A stretch of 33,257 nucleotides of DNA, taken from Microvirga roseola (GTDB lineage Bacteria; Pseudomonadota; Alphaproteobacteria; Rhizobiales; Beijerinckiaceae). Where the stretch lies: the NCBI RefSeq assembly GCF_020866965.1, contig NZ_JAJATX010000047.1:1-33257 (forward strand), given 5' to 3'. Numbering within the stretch: position 1 is the stretch's first letter; the number at the start of each line of letters is the position of its first letter. The notes under the pieces are model-generated. The model was not told the origin of the DNA, made no database searches, and saw only the letters and a list, made by a program, of their open reading frames with translations. Positions 22,390 to 32,092 of the stretch are shown piece after piece. The translations under genes were made by a program, and so were the position numbers.

Positions 22390-23922
22390 GTGGAAACGGT
22401 CGGATTTCTCCTCAATGGTTTCCAGGAAGCATTAACCCCGCTGAACATCTTTCTTGCGCTGGTCGGCTGCTTCATTGGGACGATCATTGGAGCGCTTCCA
22501 GGGATAGGCCCAGTCAATGGTGTTGCGATCCTGATCCCGCTCGCATTTACACTGCAACTGCCGGCGGGTTCAGCACTAATCCTCATGTCATGCGTCTACT
22601 ATGGTTGTATGTATGGTGGACGCATCTCATCCATCATGTTGAACATTCCCGGTGATGAACCGGCAATGATGACCTGTCTTGACGGTTATCCGATGGCCAA
22701 GAGCGGAAAAGCGCCAGAGGCGCTGGCGATATCCGGCATAGCATCGTTCGTTGGCGGTGCCACATCAACCGTAGGACTGATGCTCTTCGCTCCCATCCTC
22801 GTTCAATTCGCCATCCATTTTGGGCCGGCGGAATATTTCTCCTTATACGTCCTCGCCTTTGTGACGATCGGCGGAGTCACCGGGTCAAATCCGGCAAAGA
22901 CTCTGCTCGCAGCGACAATCGGCCTGATGCTTGGAACCGTTGGCCTCGACCCACAAAGCGGTGTCGCTCGTTTTACCTTCGGGGACATTCATCTCTACGA
23001 CGGCTTTCAGCCTATTGTTGCGATTGTCGGCCTGTTTGCCATTTCCGAAGTTCTGGTCCTGCTAGAAACACATCACAGCGAGCGCACTGGCGCGCTGCCT
23101 GTCAATCGCGCCTTCGCTCGCTGGGCTGATATCAAGGGAACATTCGGCACTATGATCCGTGGATCTGGCGTCGGCTTCATTGCAGGAGTTCTGCCCGGCG
23201 CAGGCGCATCGCTTGGTTCTTTTCTTGCCTATACGATCGAACGCCGCATTTCGGACGAAGGCAACACCTTCGGCACTGGAAATCCGAAAGGCGTCGCAGC
23301 ACCGGAGGCGGGTAATAATGCAGCGGCAGGTGGTGCATTGGTGCCTATGCTCGCTCTTGGCGTTCCGGGTTCCGGCACCACTGCCGTGCTCCTCGCGCTC
23401 CTGATTTCACTTAATATCACCCCGGGGCCGCTCTTATTCCAGGACCAGCCGCAGCTCGTGTGGGGGCTCATCGCTTCTCTGTTCATGGCGAACGTCTTCT
23501 TACTCCTTCTCAACCTGCCACTCGTCGGCGTCTTCACGCGGATGCTATCGATTCCACTTTGGGCTCTCATGCCATTCGTAGTGATGATTTCGTTTGTAGG
23601 TGTTTATTCTATCAGCCACTCGACGTTCGATTTGGTGGTGATGGCCGCCTTTGGCATCTTCGGCTTCATCCTTCGCAAGCTTGACATCGCCTTGGTGCCC
23701 GTTGTGCTTGGCCTGCTGCTCGGCAGCGCGATGGAGGCAAATATGCGGCGTGCACTCGCGATCTCGGCTGGAGATCCATGGATCTTCGTCTCCAGCAGCA
23801 TCTCAATCGGCCTTTATGTTGCGACTGCGCTCTTCTTGGTTGCTGCCATATACATGGCAGTAAGCAATCGTCCCCTTATAGATAAGCCAAACGAAGATGA
23901 GAAAGGGTTGAACGCCGATTAG
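22390..23922 (+). CDS. tctA: Tripartite tricarboxylate transporter large membrane subunit TctA
   Basis: Large permease (510 aa) with about 11-12 membrane helices. The duplicated family motif appears as IGALPGIGPVNGVAILIPL near the N-terminus and AGVLPGAGASLGSFLAY in the second half. GGRISSIMLNIPGDEPAMMTCLDGYPMA and GTGNPKGVAAPEAGNNAAAGG are strongly conserved TctA stretches. GTG 22390 has GGAG about 6 bases upstream, 36 bases after tctB. It probably imports the acid bound by TctC using the ion gradient. The codon choice in this operon has more A/T third bases than the siderophore operons, which suggests a separate origin. Confidence 0.95.
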   Translation: METVGFLLNGFQEALTPLNIFLALVGCFIGTIIGALPGIGPVNGVAILIPLAFTLQLPAGSALILMSCVYYGCMYGGRISSIMLNIPGDEPAMMTCLDGYPMAKSGKAPEALAISGIASFVGGATSTVGLMLFAPILVQFAIHFGPAEYFSLYVLAFVTIGGVTGSNPAKTLLAATIGLMLGTVGLDPQSGVARFTFGDIHLYDGFQPIVAIVGLFAISEVLVLLETHHSERTGALPVNRAFARWADIKGTFGTMIRGSGVGFIAGVLPGAGASLGSFLAYTIERRISDEGNTFGTGNPKGVAAPEAGNNAAAGGALVPMLALGVPGSGTTAVLLALLISLNITPGPLLFQDQPQLVWGLIASLFMANVFLLLLNLPLVGVFTRMLSIPLWALMPFVVMISFVGVYSISHSTFDLVVMAAFGIFGFILRKLDIALVPVVLGLLLGSAMEANMRRALAISAGDPWIFVSSSISIGLYVATALFLVAAIYMAVSNRPLIDKPNEDEKGLNAD

Positions 23923-23923
23923 G

Positions 23924-23942
23924 GATGGCTTCTTTTGCCATC
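23924..23942 (+). terminator. Weak terminator-like hairpin after tctA
   Basis: GATGGC and GCCATC form a 6-bp stem around a T-rich 7-base loop, beginning 2 bases after the tctA stop codon. Only a short TT follows the stem, so termination would be weak. Confidence 0.3.
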
Positions 23943-24193
23943 TTGGTCACGCTGCAGTGCAACTCATCGGATTGCCACAGCGTCGGTGCGACAGTTCCCG
24001 ATCTCATCTTTCTTTTGCAGCTCTCGGCGAGCAAAGATCTGCCGATTTTTAGGGGAGGGACACGTGTGCGAGCGGGGCTGGAGGTTGCGTTACTGTACTT
24101 CCTCGGTCCGGTATCCCCTATTCAGCCTTCGGTAAGTGCAGCAAGATATACTCGTCCGGAAGCAGTCATAACAATATTTCTTTTGGGCTCGGT

Positions 24194-27100
24194 ATGTCAT
24201 CGTGCGCTTTCGAATCTCACTCTCCTCGGTGGAAGGAGGATGATCGCCTTGCGGCACTCCGGAAGCTGGAGATACTCGACACACCCTCAGAGGCGGCCTT
24301 CGACGAGATTGCCACAGTCGCCGCCCGGGTGTGCAATGCGCCAATGGCTATTATTAATTTCATTGACGAGGGGCGGCAGTGGTTTAAATCCGAGCTCGGA
24401 CTTGGCGTTCGTGAGACGCCGGTAGACGTTTCCATCTGCGCGTATGCGATACTGAAACCCGGTCTGTTCGTCGTGCCTGACATGACGAGAGACCCGCGCT
24501 TTTCGACCAATCCCCTCGTCACAGGCGAGCCACATCTTCGCTTCTATGCAGGCGCACCCCTTGAAACGGACGAAGGGCTGCCGCTTGGCACACTGTGTGT
24601 CCTAGACCACACGCCTCGTCCAGAAGGGGTGACACGTGAGCAGGGAGAGATATTGCTCGTACTCGCCCGTGCAGTGATGAGCCAGATCAAGCTCCGACAG
24701 GCAAACAGGGTCACTGCGGAGAACGAGCGCCGCTATCGTGCCCTTGTCGAGGCCAGTGCCACCATCGTCTGGCGGGCACTGCCAAATGGGTCAATCATCG
24801 AAGGCTCCCCGGAATGGGAGGATATAACGGGCCAGAACCCTGGTGCTTTCAAGGATTTCGGCTGGCTAAGTGCGATTCATCCCGATGACTGCGAGCGTGT
24901 CGTCTCGCATTGGCATGATGTACTAGCCTCTTGCTGCCCCGGAACGAATGAGTTCCGGGTCCGCCATGTCAGCGGCGATTATCGGTGGTTTGCCACGAGG
25001 GCGGTGCCGATCCTGAACCCAGAAGGCACTGTCCGGGAATGGGTTGGCACCATCACTGATATTCACGAGCAGAAGTTAACCTCTGAGCGATTACATGAAA
25101 GTGAGGAGCGCTACCGCGCCCTGGTCGACGCCAGCGCTGCAGTGGTCTGGCGGGCAAGTCCGGACGGAGCTATCGTCGAAGGCTCGGGTTGGGAGACGTT
25201 CTGTGGACAGAACCCCGAGAGCTTCAAGGGCCTCGGCTGGCTGGACAATGTCCATCCTGAAGACCGTGAGAGCGTCATGTCGAAATGGCGGGCGACGCTT
25301 GCATCTCAACAGCCTGGCACCGCCGAGTATCGCATCCGCCGGCTCGATGGTGAGTATCGCTGGTCTCTAACCAGGGCTGTCCCGCTCCTAAAGAGCGACG
25401 GAACAGTTCAAGAGTGGATCGGGGCCATCACGGACATTCATGAGCAGAAGGCGGCCTCTGAGTGCCTCCAGCAGCGTGAGGAACAACATCGTGCGCTACT
25501 TGAAGCGAGTTCAGTTGTTCTGTGGCTTGCAACGCCTGACGGAATGATCACCGAAACTCGGGGATGGCAGGAGATTACCGGTCAGGACGACAGCGAAACC
25601 GCTGGTCTGGGCAGTGTTGATACCATCCATCCAGACGACCAGGCGCGGATTACACAGGCATGGAAATCCGCAGTATTGCTAGGATTGCCATATGAGAACG
25701 AGTGCCGCGTACGACAGAAGAATGGCACCTACCGCTGGATGCTGACTAGAGCCGTTCCGCTTCGGAACCCAGATGGCTCGGTCAGGCAATGGGTTGGCGG
25801 GCTATCTGATGTCCACAACCGCAAACAGGCGGAGGAAATGCTTCGCGCCAGTGAGGAGTGGCTGCGCCTTGCTCTCAAGGCAGGTCGGATGGCCGTGCTG
25901 GAGCTGGACCTACGTACGAACGTCATTTCTCGTCGTCAGAATACAATCGACCTTCTCGGGATTGAGTCCAGCAGCCTTTCGGATTTCATGATGCGGGCGC
26001 ACCCGGACGACCAGCACAAGCGGGAGCAGTTCTTCAGCGATCTTGAGGCTCAGGGCGCGAGTAGCCTCGAATTCCGCTATACATTACCGGATGGGCAGAC
26101 CCGCTGGTTCAAGCTGCGCGCCGAGAGAACTGGTTCTGACCATGTGGTTGGGCTCATCTTCGATGTCACCGAGGCCAAGAATGCGGAGGATGCCCTCGCT
26201 AATAATGCGGCCCTTCTTCGTGCGACCCTCGAAAACATGGATCAAGGTCTCATTATGGCAGATACTGCCGATCGGGTGACGGTATTCAACCGACGCGCCT
26301 TGGACCTTCTTGACCTGCCTTTCGAGTTGATGGCGGACAATCCTCTAGTTCAGGAGGTGAAGGCATTCCAGGAAAACATGGGAGATATTGCGCCGGAAGA
26401 CGATGATGGTCTCAAGGTAGCGCAAACCAGCAACTTCCTGTCTGACCCAATCGCCTATGAGCGAACTCGGTCCAATGGCACTGTGCTGGAGGTTCGGACA
26501 GTGGCATTACCGGGAGGTGGCGCGGTTCGAACCTACACCGACATCACGGCTCGGCGTCGCGCCGAAAGTGAGCTCCGCGCCAGCGAGGAGCGACTGCGGC
26601 TTGCCTTGCAGGCTGGGCGGATGGTGGCTTGGGAGCAGGACCTTACAACCAATTACATCACCCGATCCCAAAACTCCCTCGACCTGCTCGGGATCGGATC
26701 AGGGCCACTCTCAGAGTTTCTGGAGAAGGTTCATCCTGAATACAAGTCTCTGCGGGACCAGTTTCTTGCGCAGATCAAAGGCGAGGGGATTGGAACGATC
26801 GAGTTCCGCTACCAACTGCCGTCTGGAAAGACCATGTGGTTAGCCTCCCGAGGAGAGAAGGCCGGGCCAAACCGTGTTGTGGGGGTATCCTATGACATTT
26901 CAGAGCGCAAGGCGGCTGACCAGGAACTCTGGCGGCTTGCAAACTACGATCCGCTTACGAGTTTGCCAAACCGTAGCTTGTTCCAGCGATGCCTGGAAGA
27001 TGCTCTTTCAGAGGCAAAACAGAAGGGAAGACGTGTCAGCCTGCTGTTGATCGACCTCGATGACTTCAAGGATGTGAATGACTCGTTCGGTCACGATGCG

Positions 27101-28264
27101 GGCGATGCCCTGCTCCGGGAGGTCGCGGTTCGACTCTCCAGAGCAGTGCGTGAGGGCGACACGGTCGCCAGACTTGGAGGTGACGAGTTCGCCCTCCTGT
27201 TTATAGGAGATGCGCAACTGCACCACGCCGTCAGCCGTGCCGAGGGCATCACAAGAAAGCTGGGCCAGCCCTTCTCGTATGCAGGCCTAAACTTACTCAG
27301 CCGGGCCAGCATTGGCGTGGCGTCCTATCCGGATCATCATGCCGAGCCTGCCGAGTTGATGAAGGATGCTGACATTGCGCTTTACCGCGCAAAGGCGGAT
27401 GGACGGAATCGCGTTGTGGCGTATTCGCCCAGTATGCGGTTTGCGACCGAGCAGCGAGTTGCACTCAGGCGAGAACTGCGCGAGGCGATTTCACTGCAGC
27501 AGGTCGTGCCCTATTACCAGCCGAAGGTCTCCCTAACGACGGGAGCCATCGTTGGGCTTGAGGCGCTGGCGCGCTGGCACCACCCGACGAGAGGTCTCTT
27601 GACAGCTAGCAGCTTTGGAGAGGCCTTTGATGACCCGGAACTTGCAGCCCTTCTCGGCAAGCGCTTGATAGGCAAAGTCGCCGCTGACGTACATCGGTGG
27701 CACAGAGGCGGTCTGCACTTCGGCAGGGTGGCAATCAACCTCTCCCATGCCGAGTTTATCCAGTCCGGGTTGGCTGACGATGTCCTTCGCGTTCTCGATC
27801 TCGCGAAGGTTCCACCAAAGCATTTCGAGATTGAGATCACCGAGAGGGTGCTCCTGAACTTGCGTACAGATGCAGTCGCATCTGTTCTGGAGAAGTTCCG
27901 CATCCGTGGTGTTCATATCGCGCTTGATGATTTTGGAACCGGCTATGCTTCACTGGCGCACCTCAAGCAGTTTCCGGTCGATCATCTCAAGATAGATCGG
28001 AGTTTCGTGAGGGACATAGAGCAGGACCCGGATGATGAGGCCATCGTTGCGGCGGTGGTAAGCCTCGGACGTAGCTTGAACCTTGAGGTCACGGCGGAGG
28101 GAGTGGAGACGATCGGCCAGGCGCAGCGACTACGGGAGATGGGCTGCGGAAACGGGCAAGGCTATCTCTACGCTAGGCCCCTGGCGGGCCCGGACGTTCC
28201 GGATTTCTTGTTGGGCTGGGCTGCTCGTCTCATTCCGGAGCGCAATCTGCGCACCGTGGAGTGA
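24194..28264 (+). CDS. GAF-PAS(x6)-GGDEF-EAL cyclic-di-GMP signalling protein
   Basis: A 1356-residue cytoplasmic sensor protein without membrane helices. Domain order is GAF about 20-165, PAS at about 176-294, 302-418 and 428-543 (three closely similar copies), PAS about 553-662, a divergent PAS about 674-787, and PAS about 796-904 (similar to the fourth). GGDEF is at about 915-1070 and EAL at about 1100-1345. The diguanylate cyclase site GGDEF (995-999) is intact and is preceded by a full I-site (REGD, five residues before), so product inhibition is likely. The phosphodiesterase domain keeps EALARW, EITER, DDFGTGYASL, IDRSF and EGVE, so it too looks active. PAS edges carry WVGTITDIHEQK-type linkers. 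The weak ribosome-binding site at ATG 24194 is a caution. The input signal is unknown. Confidence 0.94.
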   Translation: MSSCAFESHSPRWKEDDRLAALRKLEILDTPSEAAFDEIATVAARVCNAPMAIINFIDEGRQWFKSELGLGVRETPVDVSICAYAILKPGLFVVPDMTRDPRFSTNPLVTGEPHLRFYAGAPLETDEGLPLGTLCVLDHTPRPEGVTREQGEILLVLARAVMSQIKLRQANRVTAENERRYRALVEASATIVWRALPNGSIIEGSPEWEDITGQNPGAFKDFGWLSAIHPDDCERVVSHWHDVLASCCPGTNEFRVRHVSGDYRWFATRAVPILNPEGTVREWVGTITDIHEQKLTSERLHESEERYRALVDASAAVVWRASPDGAIVEGSGWETFCGQNPESFKGLGWLDNVHPEDRESVMSKWRATLASQQPGTAEYRIRRLDGEYRWSLTRAVPLLKSDGTVQEWIGAITDIHEQKAASECLQQREEQHRALLEASSVVLWLATPDGMITETRGWQEITGQDDSETAGLGSVDTIHPDDQARITQAWKSAVLLGLPYENECRVRQKNGTYRWMLTRAVPLRNPDGSVRQWVGGLSDVHNRKQAEEMLRASEEWLRLALKAGRMAVLELDLRTNVISRRQNTIDLLGIESSSLSDFMMRAHPDDQHKREQFFSDLEAQGASSLEFRYTLPDGQTRWFKLRAERTGSDHVVGLIFDVTEAKNAEDALANNAALLRATLENMDQGLIMADTADRVTVFNRRALDLLDLPFELMADNPLVQEVKAFQENMGDIAPEDDDGLKVAQTSNFLSDPIAYERTRSNGTVLEVRTVALPGGGAVRTYTDITARRRAESELRASEERLRLALQAGRMVAWEQDLTTNYITRSQNSLDLLGIGSGPLSEFLEKVHPEYKSLRDQFLAQIKGEGIGTIEFRYQLPSGKTMWLASRGEKAGPNRVVGVSYDISERKAADQELWRLANYDPLTSLPNRSLFQRCLEDALSEAKQKGRRVSLLLIDLDDFKDVNDSFGHDAGDALLREVAVRLSRAVREGDTVARLGGDEFALLFIGDAQLHHAVSRAEGITRKLGQPFSYAGLNLLSRASIGVASYPDHHAEPAELMKDADIALYRAKADGRNRVVAYSPSMRFATEQRVALRRELREAISLQQVVPYYQPKVSLTTGAIVGLEALARWHHPTRGLLTASSFGEAFDDPELAALLGKRLIGKVAADVHRWHRGGLHFGRVAINLSHAEFIQSGLADDVLRVLDLAKVPPKHFEIEITERVLLNLRTDAVASVLEKFRIRGVHIALDDFGTGYASLAHLKQFPVDHLKIDRSFVRDIEQDPDDEAIVAAVVSLGRSLNLEVTAEGVETIGQAQRLREMGCGNGQGYLYARPLAGPDVPDFLLGWAARLIPERNLRTVE

Positions 28265-28440
28265 TATAAAACCCCAGGTTACGGCTCGCAATACTACGAA
28301 ACGGAATTTAGCGGCTTTCGGTAGCAAAAGCCACCAGACTTGATCCTGCCCGTCAGGTACTCGAGGCCGGAGTTGATCGCCCAACAATCAACGCCTCGTT
28401 TCCGGCGACACGGCCCCGGTGACTGGGCTAAAAGAAATAC

Positions 28441-29488
28441 ATGCTCCTATCTTATGATGACGACACTCTCTTTGCCGCCCTGATCAACCGCGATCCCGCC
28501 TACGACGGCTTTGTCTATGTGGGTGTGAAAACGACAGGTGTGTTCTGCCGCCTGACCTGCCCTGCTCGCAAACCGAAACGCACGAATGTCGTGTTCTTCG
28601 CTTGCCGGAATGCAGCCCAAGACGCGGGCTTCCTGCAGGCCGCTCGATTTAAAGCGCCCCACCAGCGGTGCTCTTGAAACCTTCAGGGAGAAGGTCTGCG
28701 CCGAGCCCGAGAAGCGCTGGAGCGGCGGAGACCTGAAGGCTACCGGCTATGACCCTTCCACGGTCCGCCGTGCCTTCCAACGCGAATACGGTGTCACCTT
28801 CGCCCGGTATGCCAGGTCCCGCCGACTGGGCCTCGCTGCCAACACCTTGCAGCAGGGAGGTTTGGTCATGGATGCACAGCTCGATGCCGGGTACGAATCC
28901 GGCAGCGGCTTCCGGGAGGCGATCACCAAGCTGGTCGGGGAAGCGCCCGCCCGAACGACCTTGTGGCAGATCCTGACCGCCCAGTGGCTCGACACGCCCA
29001 TTGGGGCCATGCTGGCCATCGTGGACGAGGTGGGCGTGCATCTGCTGGAGTTTGCCGACCGCAAGGCGCTGGCCGGGGAGATCACCCGCCTGCGGCAGAG
29101 CGTCGGGCCGATCTGCTTCGGATCCAACACGATGCTGGAGACCCTCGCCCGCGAGGTCGAGCAATACTTCTCCGGGCAGTTGCTGTCCTTCGATGTGCCC
29201 ATCAGGCAGCGCGGCAGCGTCTTTGAGGCGGGTGTCTGGAAGGCCCTGCGGCAGATCCCGCTAGGGGAGACCCGCAGCTATGGCGAGATCGCCCGCGCCA
29301 TCGGCCGCCCGGAGGCAGCTCGCGCGGTGGCGCGGGCTAACGGCGCCAACCAAGTTGCCATCATCGTACCCTGCCACCGCGTGATCGGCGCCGACGGATC
29401 ACTGACGGGCTACGGCGGGAAGATCTGGCGCAAGCAATGGTTGCTTGAGCACGAGCGCCGGACCGCATTCACCCTTTCCAAGCAGTGA
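28441..29488 (+). pseudogene. ada: Ada-type O6-alkylguanine-DNA methyltransferase/regulator, frameshifted
   Basis: Two overlapping frames together spell an Ada-like protein. Frame 1 (28441-28677) gives the N-terminal methyl-phosphotriester domain with Cys36 and Cys40 in GVFCRLTCPARKP. It then loses register after DAGF. Frame 2 (from about 28635 to 29488) resumes with SCRPLDLKRP, the end of the zinc site, then an AraC-type DNA-binding part (ATGYDPSTVRRAFQREYGVTF). The C-terminal alkyltransferase follows with the active-site PCHRVIG and a Cys at about 29372. The first Cys of the second zinc pair is missing at the junction, so a few bases appear deleted. A shortened C-terminal methyltransferase starting at ATG 28586 could still be made (300 aa) and retain O6-methylguanine repair. 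Confidence 0.8.
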
Positions 29489-29495
29489 GGAAGAC

Positions 29496-30295
29496 ATGTC
29501 AAACCAGTCCATCTAGGCCCAGACCTTCCGGTCGCTCCATGTTCCCGGGCACCCACTCGTCCTGTTCGACGTTTGGGACGCAGGCAGCGCCAAGGCCCTA
29601 GCGGCCGGGGGTGCTCGGGCGCTCGCCACAGGGAGTTGGTCGGTCGCGGCCGCGCACGGCTTTACGGATGGTGAGCGGATGTCCCTAGACCTGTGTCTCG
29701 CCAACCTGCAACGGATTGTCGGGGTAGCCGATCTTCTCGTGACGATCGACCTGGAAAGCGGCTACGGAACCGATCCCACGGCGGTCGGGGAGACGGTTGC
29801 CCGTGAATTGCAGACTGGAGCCGTCGGCTGCAACGTCGAGGACAGTTTCCCGGAGAACGGATCACTCCGCGAGGCTTACGACCAAGCTGCCCAGCTCAAA
29901 GCGCGAGAGCCGCAGCGGATGCACTCGAAGTCCTGGCCTTCCTGAACGCCCACACGGATGTCTTCTTCCAAGGCGGACCGGACCAACACGACGAGAGCAT
30001 GGTTGAGGCGGCCCTCGAGCGTGGTCGGATCTATGCGGAGGCGGGTGCTGACGGTCTATTCGTCCCGGGCTTGGTCGAGGAGAGGCTTGTTGCCTGCTTG
30101 GTGGAAGGCTCACCGCTCCCCGTCAATATCATGGCAGGCGAAAGTACGCCGCCTGCCGCAAGACTTGCGGAGCTGGGCGTGTCCCGGATCAGCCACGGGC
30201 CGGGTCCATATCTTCTCGCCATGCGCGCTCTGGAGAGTGCTGCGAAAGCAGCCCATGAGGAGTCCAAAACCTTTCTAGGTCAATCACTTGCCTAG
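29496..30295 (+). pseudogene. Isocitrate lyase/phosphoenolpyruvate mutase family protein, disrupted
   Basis: An ICL/PEPM-family gene 8 bases after ada, with GAGG before ATG 29496. The reading frame is broken twice. A TAG stop at 29514-29516, probably CAG originally, follows six codons (MSNQSI). A one-base frameshift lies near 29900. The first frame encodes HPLVLFDVWDAGSAKALAAGG, TIDLESGYG and GCNVEDS, which match the metal-binding barrel strands of the family. The second encodes ALEVLAFLNAHTDVFF and AGADGLFVPGL up to 30295. Both breaks point to inactivation, unless one is a sequencing error. ada plus this family as neighbours suggests a former operon that decayed together. Confidence 0.85.
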
Positions 30296-31263
30296 CATCT
30301 GGTGGTCTTTGCGCCTAATGCCGGGAATTAGTGACCGTGGGACAGGGCTGGCGACGTCCTCTTCGACCGCATTCGGACCATAGGCATGGCTCCGGTACCT
30401 GACAGCAATGGTAGGGTAATTGCGGATGCGGAGTGCACCCTGCCGCGCCGGTTCAACGCCTGTGATTGGCATTGCTTCCAGGTGCTTAACGAGCGCCCCG
30501 ATGTTCGCCACTTCGGCAGCCGCCCGGTTACAGAGAAATTGCGGGGGAGAGAGTCAACCGCTGCAATCAGTCAATTGTCTCAACCGGACGACAGCTGCGC
30601 AGGGGCATCGGGAGCGGTATACCGCTTTCCAGTGTCCATGCTCTGGTCAAAACCTCCGCAAAGAGGGCTCCATAACGCTGTTTCGCCAATAATGGGCGTC
30701 GTGCTTATGCGCCACCCGTACGAAGATAAGATCAGCCAGGATTTGGGCTGCACTCCGAACGTCCAGTGCTCTAGTCGCGAGGTTTCCGGTAGCTTTGCCG
30801 GAACAGCAGCCCTGCACCAGGTCCGCCGCGCAGCCAGAGCGCAGCAGTGCTCGGAGCGTGTGCGCTGCACTCCGACTGGTCCTAAGGTGATACACCTCCA
30901 GTAAAGAAGCCTTGCAATCCAAGCTGTTAGGACAGGGATTTTAGCGATTGACTTGATAAGGGCAAGCTCAGGCTGAGCTTAATGGTGACTGCTCTGGTGT
31001 GCCGAGTGTGCCAAGATTGTGCCAGCGTAAATTAAGGCTCCCACCGAGGGGCAGGCTGAACAAAGATTCCGGGGTGGGCTCAGAGATTTTTGGGGCGTTT
31101 GGCGGGATAGGTCATCAGTTACCACTTAAGTGACAGACCGAAGCCCGTCCTTCCCTATGGAGCAGGGTATCTCAAAGTCATTCGTTAACCATCCTGGACC
31201 GATGATGCGCCTGTTGTTTCATCGCCGCGCACATTGTCGAGGCGTGGCATGTAGGAGGGCGAC
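30296..31263. other. Long stretch without a supportable gene
   Basis: About 970 bases with open frames up to 172 codons (plus-strand 30386-30904) and minus-strand frames at 30284-30511 and 30647-30922. None shows a known domain, a good ribosome-binding site or compositional support, and they overlap each other. A 17-bp perfect palindrome lies at 30964-30980. The region may contain decayed genes. Confidence 0.5.
30964..30980. repeat. Perfect 17-bp palindrome
   Basis: AAGCTCAG and CTGAGCTT surround a single G. It is about 280 bases before the nearest gene (31264) and is not followed by a T-tract. It could be a regulator site or the relic of an element end. Confidence 0.4.
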
Positions 31264-31515
31264 ATGAAGTTTGTTGCAGCAGGATTGACCGCCTCCGTCG
31301 CGTTCCTAGTATCGCACCTCCTCCTGGTTTCTATCGAGGACTCTGTTCTCAATCTGATGGGCTGGGCTGATCTTGATCCACCCTCGGACTTGAGATGGTG
31401 GCGAGCCAGTCTAGGATTAGCTACGGCGGCTTGCGCCTTCTATCTCACGATTGAGTGGCGTAACAACGCCGCCTTGAAGGTGCGCAAAACGTTGGCAGCA
31501 CGGGCAAGAGCATAG
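31264..31515 (+). CDS. Small two-helix membrane protein, function unknown
   Basis: An 83-residue protein that I do not recognise. GGAGGG stands about 6 bases before ATG 31264, which supports translation. Helix 1 spans about 5-24 (AAGLTASVAFLVSHLLLVSI) and helix 2 about 47-63 (WRASLGLATAACAFYLTI). A short acidic loop separates them, and the tail is basic (RNNAALKVRKTLAARARA). This topology puts the basic tail in the cytoplasm. It has no same-strand neighbour within 500 bases, so no context clue is available. Confidence 0.6.
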   Translation: MKFVAAGLTASVAFLVSHLLLVSIEDSVLNLMGWADLDPPSDLRWWRASLGLATAACAFYLTIEWRNNAALKVRKTLAARARA

Positions 31516-32092
31516 TCGTGCCTGAGAAGTCGGATAACGCAGCCTCCTTGTAACTGGAGTTTCTCCGGCGGTACTGAGCTATTAACGCCCCAGATTGGCT
31601 CACAAGCCCAGCCATCCCTATCCCGCTCATTCTAAGGAGTATCCTGATAGCCCCCTATGAGCCGGGGTAAAGCCAACGGCGCGAGCAGCAGCACATTTTG
31701 GATAGGGGAAGGGACTGACGGTCGCTTGAAGTCATCAGTCGCCATGTGACCCCAGAGGAGCCGAACCGCAGCCACTGTGTCTAGAGCGGCAAAGCGAGAG
31801 GTCAGTGCGGCAAAGTAAGGTTCAAAACACCCAGACGGGCGTTGAGGGGAGAAGGCTCTCGCGCTATAACTAGTTTTTCAAGGCCCCTATTCCGCCTGTG
31901 TAAGATCGTAGGTCCTCCACGCCCGCAGAAATCCAATTTCCTAAGATTAATTGCCTTTGTGATCGCCCATTAGGGGTAGAGTCTATCCTTTGGAGTTAGG
32001 CTGCTTGGTCTAGGACTTGATCAATTCCTGATCCTGGCCCTCTTTGTAGGAAGATACTGAAACTTTGGTGATCTTCCTTGGAGGGCAGGTCA
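31516..32092. other. Intergenic region upstream of the LuxR-type regulator
   Basis: 577 bases without a supportable gene. The sequence is more AT-rich after 31860 and carries a hairpin (32048-32078) directly before the regulator's ribosome-binding site. The promoter of the regulator probably lies in the last 200 bases. A long leader RNA is possible. Confidence 0.5.
32048..32078 (+). promoter_or_regulatory. 5'-leader hairpin abutting the regulator ribosome-binding site
   Basis: AGGAAGAT and ATCTTCCT can pair as an 8-bp stem around a 15-base loop. The stem ends one base before GGAGG (32080-32084), which precedes ATG 32093 by 8 bases. Folding this close to the ribosome-binding site could affect translation. 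Confidence 0.4.

Noticed and set aside
30386..30904. 172-codon plus-strand frame as a gene
   Set aside because: No ribosome-binding site, no domain, Cys/Arg-rich chance composition, and it overlaps equally plausible frames on the other strand.
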